Source: Parachlamydiales bacterium (GTDB lineage: Bacteria; Chlamydiota; Chlamydiia; Chlamydiales; Rhabdochlamydiaceae). Taken from it: a stretch of DNA of 64,000 bases. Positions 8,752 to 16,590 of this stretch are shown here, in pieces (positions within the stretch are counted from its first letter, which is position 1; each line of letters begins with the position of its first letter). The notes under the pieces are model-generated. The model was not told the origin of the DNA. It did not search any database and worked only from the letters and a program-made list of their open reading frames with translations. The translations under genes and the position numbers were made by a program. The stretch is from contig PLXY01000006.1 of the NCBI GenBank assembly GCA_003153295.1, forward strand, positions 1 to 64,000, in the 5' to 3' direction.

Positions 8752-9554
8752 ATATCCCAAATCCATTGATGAGAAATTTTTTTTTCTTTTTTTGCTCACT
8801 ACTCAGCACTATTTCCCTGAAAGGAGATCAGTACGAAGGAATAGGAATATTCTTCCAAGGCTACGGGAAGATAGATTTGGAATGGATCCCACAATTTCTC
8901 CCTTATAATCCTATTATCGTAGAAGCGGGGGCCTTTTACGGAAATGACACTTGCCGTGCCTCTAAGCTATGGCCGCGGGGTCGTATTATTGCTTTTGAAC
9001 CCAATCCTCAAGCTTTTGAGCACCTACAGAAAAAGGTTCAAGATGTATCAGCTCGAAATGTGGAACTTCATAACGTCGCTCTTAACTCTTATAATGGCAT
9101 TGCCGTTTTGAATGCTTGTCATGGGATGAAGGGAAATGACCCTATCTTTAGCTATGCTAGCTCTTTGCTTCCCCTGACCCCAGAAATGGAAGTTTATTGT
9201 AAAGGGCCTCAGTTTGTAGTTCCTTGCGTAAATCTTGATGATTGGTGTCATGAAAACCAGATCGATCATATTGAGCTCTTAAGGCTTGAACTGGAGGGAT
9301 TAGAATTGCCAGTTCTTATGAGTTCTCCTCGTATTTTAAAAAATACAAGAATGATTTACGTTAAAACAATGATGCATCCTTATCGCATCGGAATGACTCA
9401 ATACCCTGAGTTGAAGAAATTTCTGGAAAAGTCAAATTTTGTTTTGCTCTGCCATTGGTATCAACCTGGAATCACCGGCCATGCAATTTTTCTGAGTCGC
9501 GAATTGTTCGATGCTTATTTAAAACTATCTTTAGGGATTAATTTGGAGATGTAG
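8748..9554 (+). CDS. Exported FkbM-family methyltransferase, pair 3
   Basis: 268 residues; the ATG at 8748 overlaps the preceding stop (ATGA) and follows AAAGG with a 6-nt gap. Signal peptide RNFFFFFCSLLSTISLKG. SAM motif PIIVEAGAFYGNDTCRAS, IIAFEPNPQAFEHL, and RLELEGLELPVL. Paralog of the 7023 gene at the same position in the repeated module. As in all FkbM copies here, no membrane segment follows the signal, so the mature enzyme should be soluble outside the inner membrane. Confidence 0.75.
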   Translation: MNIPNPLMRNFFFFFCSLLSTISLKGDQYEGIGIFFQGYGKIDLEWIPQFLPYNPIIVEAGAFYGNDTCRASKLWPRGRIIAFEPNPQAFEHLQKKVQDVSARNVELHNVALNSYNGIAVLNACHGMKGNDPIFSYASSLLPLTPEMEVYCKGPQFVVPCVNLDDWCHENQIDHIELLRLELEGLELPVLMSSPRILKNTRMIYVKTMMHPYRIGMTQYPELKKFLEKSNFVLLCHWYQPGITGHAIFLSRELFDAYLKLSLGINLEM

Positions 9555-9555
9555 G

Positions 9556-10476
9556 ATGAGAAACAGTCTGATTTTAACTTTACTTTGTTTTGCGAATTTG
9601 GACGCAGGAATTGAGACATACTTTAAAAAGGCAGAAAATAAATCGGACATGCACAAAATGGCAGGGATCGATTTTATTTACATGATCAATTTGGATCCAA
9701 GACCAGAAAAGTACGAAAGGACAATGAACGCTCTGAGGCCTTATGGTATTAATCCCTACCGATTTTCCGCTGTCAATGGTTGGCATCTACCTTTCGAAGC
9801 TATTGACGAAGTCGGAATTGTGTTTCAACCCGGCATGACTCCTGGACCTCTTTGTTCAGTTTACCGACATGTAAATGGTAAAGAGTATCAGAGTTTTGAG
9901 ATTATGAAAGAGCTCGGTGTCGCTTATTATGCGCATTCCTTATCTAGAGGGGGAATCGGATGTACCTTAAGTCACTTATCCATTCTTCAAGATGCTTATG
10001 ACTCGGGATATAATACCGTTTGGATCATCGAGGATGATATTAGAGTCGTCAGCAATCCTCATGAGCTTTCTTTTCTGATGACAGTATTGGATAACTTTGA
10101 ACCTGATTGGGATGTCTTTTTTACTGATAATGAAATTAAAGGCGGCACTGGACCTGTTCCCTGTACTGTTATTCGTCCTCGACCTTTAGTTGAGCTCCAA
10201 CCCTTAGAATATTATTTGCAACGCAAACATGTTCAAGGAGATATCATAAAAATTGGCATGCGATTTGGATCAGCATCGATGATCATACGGCGTTCAGGAA
10301 TGAAGAAGATATTAGATCATTACAAAGCTAACAAAATTTATTTCCCTTATGACATCGAATATTTTCTTGTGCCCGGAATCAATCTTTATGCACTTAATCG
10401 GGATATAGTGACGAATATCGCCGGAGGGGAATCGGATAACGGCGCACCTGCATATCTTGATAAGGATAAAAAGTGA
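9556..10476 (+). CDS. Exported glycosyltransferase family 25 protein, pair 3
   Basis: 306 residues, signal peptide MRNSLILTLLCFANLDAG. GT25 features: FIYMINLDPRPEKYERT, YRFSAVNGWHLPFEA, LSRGGIGCTLSHLSIL, WIIEDDIRVVSNP, IIRRSGMKKILDHY. Tandem copy of the 7831 gene. The ribosome site GGAG lies in the end of the preceding FkbM gene, and the stop overlaps the next start (GTGA). Confidence 0.78.
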   Translation: MRNSLILTLLCFANLDAGIETYFKKAENKSDMHKMAGIDFIYMINLDPRPEKYERTMNALRPYGINPYRFSAVNGWHLPFEAIDEVGIVFQPGMTPGPLCSVYRHVNGKEYQSFEIMKELGVAYYAHSLSRGGIGCTLSHLSILQDAYDSGYNTVWIIEDDIRVVSNPHELSFLMTVLDNFEPDWDVFFTDNEIKGGTGPVPCTVIRPRPLVELQPLEYYLQRKHVQGDIIKIGMRFGSASMIIRRSGMKKILDHYKANKIYFPYDIEYFLVPGINLYALNRDIVTNIAGGESDNGAPAYLDKDKK

Positions 10477-11402
10477 GGAATTTTTTTGCGGGGTCGATTT
10501 TCTTGCTCTCAACTTTGTATATCGATGCAAGTCTTGAAGACCACCTAAAAAAAGTAGAAGGCAAATTAACTATCCATCAAATGCGCAATCTCGATTTTAT
10601 CTACATGATAAATCTGGACAAAAGACCGGAAAAATTTGCCAGCTCATCCCAGCAATTACATAAATACGGTATTTATCCTTATCGGTTTTCAGCCGTGAAC
10701 GGGTGGGAATTACCTGTAGAGGTCATCAACGATGTAGGGCTAAAGTATCAACCTGGAATGATGCCACTGAGGGCAACGTTTTATCCTTTGGCTGACAAAG
10801 GAACCCCGAGTTATGAGTTTATGAGAGATTTTGGGAAGACCTATTTTTGTCCTAATATGTCTCGGGGGTCCATTGGATGTGCTTTAAGCCATATTTCGAT
10901 TCTTAAAGATGCGTGGGACTCAGGCCATGAAAGAATTTGGGTCTTAGAAGATGATATTGAGGTTTTAGGCGATCCCACGATGATCCCAGACTTGATTGAC
11001 AAGCTTAATGCGCTTGTGGGGAAAGAGAATTGGGATGTTCTTTTTACCGATCAAAATTATCGATTGCCGAATGGTGAGTATCTGATCGCCAGTGGTGCAG
11101 CAGAAAGGCCGGATATGGATTGCAGTTTGCAAGAAAGAAAAAGTGAAAAATATACTATCAATCAAGAAATAAGCCCTGATTTTCGGCGTATTTCCGCTAG
11201 ATTCGCTACCCATTCTATGATCATTCAACGATCCGGCATCAAAAAATTGTTGGACTTTGCTTTAGCTCATCAGATCTTTTTAGCTTATGATTTAGAAAAT
11301 TATCTGATTCCTGGGATTAAGCGGTATTCGTTAACTAAAGACCTTGTCTCTAATATGCCTGGAGCTCCTTCTGACAATGAAGTTCCTATGTACAATCAGT
11401 GA
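10473..11402 (+). CDS. Exported glycosyltransferase family 25 protein, unpaired copy
   Basis: 309 residues from a GTG at 10473 overlapping the previous stop, behind AAGGA. Signal peptide with core FAGSIFLLSTLY. It keeps FIYMINLDKRPEKF, YRFSAVNGWELPVEV, MSRGSIGCALSHISIL, WVLEDDIEVLGDP and IIQRSGIKKLL, so the catalytic EDD is intact. It is the most divergent of the four GT25 copies, with an altered region between EDD and the C-terminal block (residues about 185-235), and has no FkbM partner. It ends the tightly coupled part of the operon: 106 bp with a new promoter follow. Confidence 0.77.
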   Translation: MRNFFAGSIFLLSTLYIDASLEDHLKKVEGKLTIHQMRNLDFIYMINLDKRPEKFASSSQQLHKYGIYPYRFSAVNGWELPVEVINDVGLKYQPGMMPLRATFYPLADKGTPSYEFMRDFGKTYFCPNMSRGSIGCALSHISILKDAWDSGHERIWVLEDDIEVLGDPTMIPDLIDKLNALVGKENWDVLFTDQNYRLPNGEYLIASGAAERPDMDCSLQERKSEKYTINQEISPDFRRISARFATHSMIIQRSGIKKLLDFALAHQIFLAYDLENYLIPGIKRYSLTKDLVSNMPGAPSDNEVPMYNQ

Positions 11403-11456
11403 TAAAATGATCAGAATTCGAATCCCGATAGTTCACTGCAAATTTCTATTTTTGAT

Positions 11457-11486
11457 TTGACCAAAATATTGAGTGCAAATTAGAGT
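11457..11486 (+). promoter_or_regulatory. Predicted internal promoter of the island
   Basis: TTGACC (11457-11462), 18-bp spacer, TAGAGT (11481-11486): 5/6 and 4/6 consensus matches, placed 23 bp before the ATG at 11509, whose ribosome site AAGGG is at 11496-11500. Confidence 0.4.
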
Positions 11487-11508
11487 TGTGCCCTTAAGGG
11501 ATAGAAAC

Positions 11509-12513
11509 ATGAGCATGTATCGGATTTTTTTTGCCTTAGCTATTCTATTTAGTAGTGCTCTCTCGGCGAAAGTTCGCATACTTACTTTTCACTATAACCA
11601 AGCAGACTTCATAGAATTACAATATAAAACCTTCAGTAAATTTTTAAAGGAAGATTTCGAGTTAATTGTTTTTAACGATGCGGCTACCACGTATAACAAA
11701 GAACAAATCGAAAAGGTGTGTAAGCAATATGGGATTACATGTATTCGATTTGAACCCGAATGGCATCTCACTGATCCGATAAACACTTACATACATATGC
11801 GCATGCAAGATCCTAGTGTGAGTGGATATTGGAATTGGAGCGCTTCTACAACCATTGAGGAGATTTCCCAACACCCCAGTGTTCGACACTCCCATGTCAT
11901 TCACTTTGCCTTAGAGAATTATGGATATGATCATGATGACATTATTGTACTCATGGATGGCGACAATTTTCTTGTAAAGCCTTTAAGCCTTACGGCATTA
12001 TTGAAACATACTGACATTGTTGCATTCTCTCGCTGGGGAGTTGATCCTTACGGTAATTATAGGAAGCAGTTCATGGCCGAGTTGCCAAAAGACCTACCCC
12101 ATTACCCCTGGGTAGTTTTTGTAGCTTTTGATCCACGTAAAATCCCTTCTCCCCGCGAATTGCAGTTTGGTCCTGAGGTCGTTAATTCCCATCCAGCTTT
12201 CAATGAAAATTCCATAGGTGATACGGGATCTGCATGTTTCAAATATTTAAAAAAATATCCCCAAGTAAAACTCAGGGAATTCATTTGGTTATACGGATGT
12301 ACGTTGCTCGATCAGTGCACTCCGGCAGAAGTCAGTATGATGGGGATCAGCCCGCATTTGATGCAGTTAAACAGGGATGTTAGGCCCCACACTGTCCAGC
12401 TTTTCTTATACGAACACTTTATTCATATTGGTCGAGGTTCCTTCGAACCTGAAGGCCACCATAAAGTTGTTCATCATTTTCATAAATTTGTAGATAAAAT
12501 TTTAGCAGAATAA
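11509..12513 (+). CDS. Exported GT-A-type glycosyltransferase-like protein
   Basis: I place the start at 11509, which has an AAGGG site and gives a signal peptide (MYRIFFALAILFSSALSA); an upstream TTG would add 12 hydrophilic residues. 334 residues. The fold signature is a nucleotide-sugar transferase: beta strand VRILTFHYN, FELIVFNDA, and DIIVLMDGDNFLV, with the metal-binding DGD at about 140-142, then DTGSACFKYL. Its family differs from the GT25 genes. A run of histidines near the C-terminus (HHKVVHHFHKF) is notable. Substrate unknown. Confidence 0.6.
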   Translation: MSMYRIFFALAILFSSALSAKVRILTFHYNQADFIELQYKTFSKFLKEDFELIVFNDAATTYNKEQIEKVCKQYGITCIRFEPEWHLTDPINTYIHMRMQDPSVSGYWNWSASTTIEEISQHPSVRHSHVIHFALENYGYDHDDIIVLMDGDNFLVKPLSLTALLKHTDIVAFSRWGVDPYGNYRKQFMAELPKDLPHYPWVVFVAFDPRKIPSPRELQFGPEVVNSHPAFNENSIGDTGSACFKYLKKYPQVKLREFIWLYGCTLLDQCTPAEVSMMGISPHLMQLNRDVRPHTVQLFLYEHFIHIGRGSFEPEGHHKVVHHFHKFVDKILAE

Positions 12514-12761
12514 CACCTAATAAAGCTATTTGCACAGCTTTAAATAGATGAACGTATCCCGTTCTTTATCTAGAGATGGAGACCTTTTTGAGTGCTTTGC
12601 GCCAGATAAGTTAAAGGCTTACTGTTTAAGAATTTTAGGATATGTTCATTTATCGCAAAGTGGACATTTCCGTGGAATATTTCTCAAATTTTGTCTTTGT
12701 AAAAAAAAGCTCACCGATTATTCTCTCTTCTTTTTTGAAACTTCAAATAAAAAAGACAGCT

Positions 12762-13448
12762 ATGAGACATTTTTTTTTCAAACCTCTAATCTATATATTG
12801 CCTCTTCTTTTTTCTATAAATCTAAATGGAATTACTACTGCACAACTGGAATTGCAAAAAAGATATGAGCTCTCCTGCCTTCAGCCTTCCGATATTAATG
12901 AACATATAGACACGCTACGTTGTCTTGCAAAGGAATGCTCATCCGTTGTTGAGATTGGAATGAGAAATATGGTATCAACCTGGGGCCTTCTTCAGGGATT
13001 ATCTGAAAACTCCTTAGACTCTCGTTCCTATCTTGGAATAGATATCGCTTTGCCTCCTCTCGAAACACTTAACCTGGCCCGAAGGTTAGCAAAAGAAAAT
13101 GGAATCTCATTTAGCTTTTTACAAACCAATGATATGAATGTAGATATCGACTTTACAGAATTGCTTTTTATAGACTCTTTGCATACTTACTGCCATTTGA
13201 CGTATGAACTCGAAAAATTTGCTCCCCAAATCAGAAAATACATTGCAATGCATGATACATCATGGGGAAATATCGATGATCCTCAATATCAGGGAGATTA
13301 TTCTGAATATCCTCTTGAATATGATCGATCTAAACGAGGCCTATGGTTAGCCATCGAAGATTTTTTAAAGCGACATCCTGAATGGATTCTCAATGAACGA
13401 CACTTGAATAATTACGGATTTACAATTCTAAAACGCATCAATTTTTAA
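12762..13448 (+). CDS. Exported class I methyltransferase-like protein
   Basis: The start at 12762 is chosen because it gives a signal peptide (FFFKPLIYILPLLFSINLNG); an in-frame ATG 40 codons upstream would bury it. 228 residues. The methyltransferase core is recognisable but degenerate: VVEIGMRNMVSTWGLL in place of a canonical GxGxG motif I, YLGIDIALPP as the acidic loop, and LLFIDSLHTYCHLTYEL followed by IAMHDTSWG, as in Methyltransf_24-like proteins. It has no clear ribosome site. The 248 bp upstream hold no convincing gene. Likely the same export-plus-modification role as the neighbours, inferred from context. Confidence 0.6.
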   Translation: MRHFFFKPLIYILPLLFSINLNGITTAQLELQKRYELSCLQPSDINEHIDTLRCLAKECSSVVEIGMRNMVSTWGLLQGLSENSLDSRSYLGIDIALPPLETLNLARRLAKENGISFSFLQTNDMNVDIDFTELLFIDSLHTYCHLTYELEKFAPQIRKYIAMHDTSWGNIDDPQYQGDYSEYPLEYDRSKRGLWLAIEDFLKRHPEWILNERHLNNYGFTILKRINF

Positions 13449-13463
13449 GGATGATATGAACTC

Positions 13464-14939
13464 ATGCACTACCTTTTTTTACAATTCATTTTTTGCCTAG
13501 CGCAAATAGTTGTTTTTGCTTCCCCGGATCTCATTTCTATCCATAAAAAAAATATTACCCACCAGTTTGTATCCGTTGATGAACAAACAGATCATTTTAC
13601 CCGAGATATTTTTCAGAACTGGGAGAATGAAACCTTTGATGTTTTTGATCAGGTCAAAGATCAGGATGCAGTGGCTATTGACATTGGGGCATGGATTGGA
13701 ACAACAGCGATATGGCTCTCCAAAAATTTTCATCACGTCATTGCCGTAGAACCCGATTATAAATCTATTCATTGTCTTCAAAAGAATCTAGCAGCCTCAG
13801 GATGTACAAATGTTAGCCTATGTCAACATCCCTTATCGAATATTACTCAACAAGTCATTTTTGGTCCTAGAGGGGCTGAGCTAAATGAGTCGATATCTTA
13901 CATTAAAGATACGTTTGATAGTGATAAGGATTATTCAATAAGATCTATAACATTTAAGCAGCTTCTTTACGACTATATTTATGGAGAAGAAGCTTTAAAA
14001 AATCGTAGAGTTTCTTTCATTAAATGTGATATTGAAGGAGGGGAAGAAAATATTTTGGAGGATATTCTCCATTTTTCTTATAACAATCAGTGTAAAGCAT
14101 ATATCTCCTTTCACTTAGATTGGTGGAAATCAAAGAAAATAACCGATTTTGAATATTTATTTAAATTTTTTAAAACAAATTGTCCTAACGATAACATCTG
14201 CGAATATCTGAAAAAAAATCCTTTCGGTTCGCTTTTATTTGAGCCTTTAGATTCAGGTGTATTAGTTAAGGAAAATATGACAGCTGTGATAATTGGTTAT
14301 AATCAATGTACTTTTATTAAAAATATGGTCAAGCAGTTAGAAAAATACACTTCTGATATTTTAATAATAGATAACGCTAGCACATATCAGCCTTTATTAG
14401 ATTATTACGCTAAAGATTTTAAATATACGCTTTTAAAGCAGAAAGCTAATTATGGTGCATATGTTTACTGGGAAAATCGAATACAAAAAATAGTGGGTGA
14501 TATATATATATTAACTGACCCAGATTTACAGTTCAATTTGAATCTTCCAGATAATTTTATCCATGAATTTATCGATATAATGAACTACTTTAAAGTAAGT
14601 CGAGTAGGGTTTGCTCTTTTTATAGACTCTGACGACATTAGAACAGATGTAACTTTTTTAGGAAAATCCATTAAAGTGTGGGAAAGCCAATTTTGGCAGC
14701 ATCGATTGACTTATCCACTATGTCCAAGTATGGAATTATACAAAGCTGATATCGATACTACATTTTGTCTGATCAATAAAAGATATCAGAATCATCATAT
14801 TCGAGTCGCAGGAGACTATACCTGCTTTCATATTCCGTGGCATAAAAATTTCCAGCATCAACTTGAAGAAGGTGAGTATCAAAACTACTTAAGAAACAAC
14901 ATATCAACGAATTGGTTCGAAGTGCGTGATGAAAAATAA
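13464..14939 (+). CDS. Exported FkbM methyltransferase fused to a GT2-like glycosyltransferase
   Basis: 491 residues with a signal peptide (YLFLQFIFCLAQIVVFAS). Domain 1 (about 30-265) is FkbM-like: VAIDIGAWIGTTAIWLS (69-85), IAVEPDYKSI, and IKCDIEGGEENIL (about 189-201), here with the canonical D-x-E-G. Domain 2 (about 270-490) is a GT-A, family-2-like glycosyltransferase: MTAVIIGYNQ, DILIIDNAST, ANYGAY, and DxD-type ILTDPDLQF. The fusion supports joint action of the two enzyme classes in this island. It starts 15 bp after the previous stop; the stop overlaps a terminator-like hairpin. Confidence 0.72.
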   Translation: MHYLFLQFIFCLAQIVVFASPDLISIHKKNITHQFVSVDEQTDHFTRDIFQNWENETFDVFDQVKDQDAVAIDIGAWIGTTAIWLSKNFHHVIAVEPDYKSIHCLQKNLAASGCTNVSLCQHPLSNITQQVIFGPRGAELNESISYIKDTFDSDKDYSIRSITFKQLLYDYIYGEEALKNRRVSFIKCDIEGGEENILEDILHFSYNNQCKAYISFHLDWWKSKKITDFEYLFKFFKTNCPNDNICEYLKKNPFGSLLFEPLDSGVLVKENMTAVIIGYNQCTFIKNMVKQLEKYTSDILIIDNASTYQPLLDYYAKDFKYTLLKQKANYGAYVYWENRIQKIVGDIYILTDPDLQFNLNLPDNFIHEFIDIMNYFKVSRVGFALFIDSDDIRTDVTFLGKSIKVWESQFWQHRLTYPLCPSMELYKADIDTTFCLINKRYQNHHIRVAGDYTCFHIPWHKNFQHQLEEGEYQNYLRNNISTNWFEVRDEK

Positions 14940-14957
14940 AAGCAATGCATTGTTTTT
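14938..14957 (+). terminator. AT-rich hairpin ending the island operon
   Basis: An 8-bp stem (14938-14945 with 14950-14957, one G-T pair) and a TGCA loop; the right arm is itself a T-tract. It overlaps the stop codon of the FkbM-GT2 fusion gene. Stem GC content is low, so strength is uncertain. Confidence 0.4.
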
Positions 14958-15182
14958 GTACGATTAATTTTCACTCCAACTGATTCTGTAGTTGCAGAAG
15001 AAGCTACATCACACTACGTATCCTGAGACGATAGATGCGGTAGCTTATTTACGATTAAGGGTGGTTTGAAACTTTTCGATATCGATGAGAGTTATGCACA
15101 ATTTGTCCAGGATAATATTCCTTATTTCCAAGAAATTGGCTTTGATCTACCAACCCATAGCCCACAAAAAGATCGGGCTTGA
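14958..15182 (+). pseudogene. Decayed coding fragment between island and mraY
   Basis: One frame reads as protein-like sequence through a single in-frame TGA at 15024-15026: an upstream part (VRLIFTPTDSVVAEEATSHY) and a downstream part (GSLFTIKGGLKLFDIDESYA, then FVQDNIPYFQEIGFDLP) ending at TGA 15180-15182. It has no usable start codon or ribosome site. I do not recognise the family. It may be the 3' remnant of a gene deleted when the island was inserted or rearranged. The surrounding 295 bp hold no other gene. Confidence 0.35.
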
Positions 15183-15208
15183 CGTTTTTCACTTGGGGCA
15201 ATTAGGTT

Positions 15209-15224
15209 CCATCTTTTAAGATGG
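15209..15224 (+). promoter_or_regulatory. Small hairpin touching the mraY ribosome site
   Basis: A 6-7-bp dyad (CCATCT/AGATGG) whose right arm overlaps the start of the GGAGG ribosome site at 15223-15227, upstream of the mraY ATG at 15235. It could partly mask translation initiation; this is inference. Confidence 0.25.
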
Positions 15225-15234
15225 AGGTTTCCAC

Positions 15235-16590
15235 ATGATTTTATTGTTGTTTACATACCTCACTTCCTTGGGGTGGAAGATTCCATCTGCCTTTACATAT
15301 TCGTCAACGCGGATGATGCTCGCCGCTCTGACAGCGCTCCTGTTTACCATTTTTCTAGGACCGCGTTGCATTAAGAAACTCTATGAATTGAAGACAGGAC
15401 AATCGATCCGGGTCGAAGATTGCCCCATGCTGGCCCAACTTCACGAGAAAAAGAAAAATACCCCCACCATGGGCGGCATTCTTATCTTGTTCTCCATCTT
15501 TATCGCTTTGATGCTATGGATGGACCTGTCGAATGTTTTCACATTGATTTTTCTGCTGACGATTTTTTGGCTCGGCGGTATCGGCGCTTACGACGATTAT
15601 CTCAAACTTAAGCATAAAAATTCTAAAGGACTCAGCGCCCGCAAAAAATTCTTGGCCCAGGTCGCTTTTGCAGCAGTGATCGGAATCTACGGCATGGTAC
15701 CAGGCGTTGCGGAGAAGTTGCAAGTAGGTGGTTGGTTTACGCCTCCGACCGCCAAAGAAAAAATTCAAAAAATCAAACCTATCCATCACAAAAAGCCCTA
15801 CACTTCTCATTTGGAAGCGACCCTGCCGATTTTGGAAGAACTCAATATACTTCCTATTAGAAATGTGGATCAGATGAGGGCTTTTTCACCGCAGAAAACC
15901 ATTTCCAAGTCACTGCCCGAGTATGAAATAGAAGCAACGGAACTTTCGACCTCAGAATATATGACTCAATATTATGTGCCGTTCTATAAAGATCCCGTGA
16001 TGCTATTGAGTGGAGGTTTGGCAATTATAGGCATTTTGATCACCATCATTGTGATCACCGGATCGTCCAATGCTGTTAATTTGACAGATGGACTCGATGG
16101 ACTTGCCGCAGGCTGCGTCGTTCTTGTCGCCGGAGTTTTGGCCATGGTGGCCTTTTTCTCCAATAACATCGAAATGTCCCGCTATCTGAATATTCTCTAT
16201 ATCGACGGGTCAGGGGAGATCGCGGTCTTTTTATCGGCAACGATGGGAGCGTGTCTGGGCTTTTTATGGTATAACGGACATCCTGCTCAAGTTTTTATGG
16301 GAGATACCGGATCGCTTGCTTTAGGTGGGATCTTGGGAGTCGCCTCCGTCCTTCTTCGACGCGAAGTCCTACTTGCATTGGTCGGGGGTATCTTTGTGGC
16401 AGAAGCTCTTTCAGTGATTTTACAAGTGGCAAGTTATAAGTTACGGGATAAGAAACGGATTTTTTTATGCGCTCCGCTCCACCACCATTTTGAATATAAA
16501 GGATGGCCGGAAACAAAAGTCGTTCTCCGTTTTTGGATCATTGGGCTATTATTAGCTGTAATTGGAGCTATTTCCCTCAAAATTCAATGA
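15235..16590 (+). CDS. mraY: Phospho-N-acetylmuramoyl-pentapeptide-transferase with extra loop
   Basis: MraY moves phospho-MurNAc-pentapeptide onto undecaprenyl phosphate at the inner membrane, making lipid I. Conserved sites are present: TPTMGGILI, GAYDDYLKL (Asp pair), NAVNLTDGLDGLA, FMGDTGSLALGG and PLHHHFEYKG. The protein is 451 residues against roughly 340-360 usual. The surplus is a polar, helix-poor stretch at about residues 154-251, rich in Pro, Lys and Glu, between the helix FLAQVAFAAVIGIYGM and the helix before NAVNLTDG, where other MraY proteins have a short periplasmic loop. Strong GGAGG ribosome site. Overlaps murD (ATGA). Confidence 0.93.
   Translation: MILLLFTYLTSLGWKIPSAFTYSSTRMMLAALTALLFTIFLGPRCIKKLYELKTGQSIRVEDCPMLAQLHEKKKNTPTMGGILILFSIFIALMLWMDLSNVFTLIFLLTIFWLGGIGAYDDYLKLKHKNSKGLSARKKFLAQVAFAAVIGIYGMVPGVAEKLQVGGWFTPPTAKEKIQKIKPIHHKKPYTSHLEATLPILEELNILPIRNVDQMRAFSPQKTISKSLPEYEIEATELSTSEYMTQYYVPFYKDPVMLLSGGLAIIGILITIIVITGSSNAVNLTDGLDGLAAGCVVLVAGVLAMVAFFSNNIEMSRYLNILYIDGSGEIAVFLSATMGACLGFLWYNGHPAQVFMGDTGSLALGGILGVASVLLRREVLLALVGGIFVAEALSVILQVASYKLRDKKRIFLCAPLHHHFEYKGWPETKVVLRFWIIGLLLAVIGAISLKIQ

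Larger units (their letters stand above)
7023..10476 (+). repeat. 1,725-bp tandem duplication of an FkbM-GT25 gene pair
   Basis: FkbM starts 7023 and 8748 and GT25 starts 7831 and 9556 are each exactly 1,725 bp apart; the two FkbM proteins are both 268 residues and the two GT25 proteins both 306. Protein identity is high along the whole length and nearly complete at the FkbM C-terminus. The pair at 5316-7048 is an older, more divergent copy, and the GT25 gene at 10473 is an unpaired one. Confidence 0.88.

Noticed and set aside
11411-11431. TTCGAATCC-like T-loop sequence suggesting a tRNA
   Set aside because: No acceptor stem, D-arm or anticodon arm can be formed around it.
12548-12868. Open frame upstream of the methyltransferase gene at 12762
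   Set aside because: The amino-acid composition is odd, there is no family match or ribosome site, and it overlaps the start of the real gene in another frame.
3115-15234. Insertion sequence or integrase mediating the island
   Set aside because: No transposase, integrase, direct target repeats or tRNA site was found at either edge.
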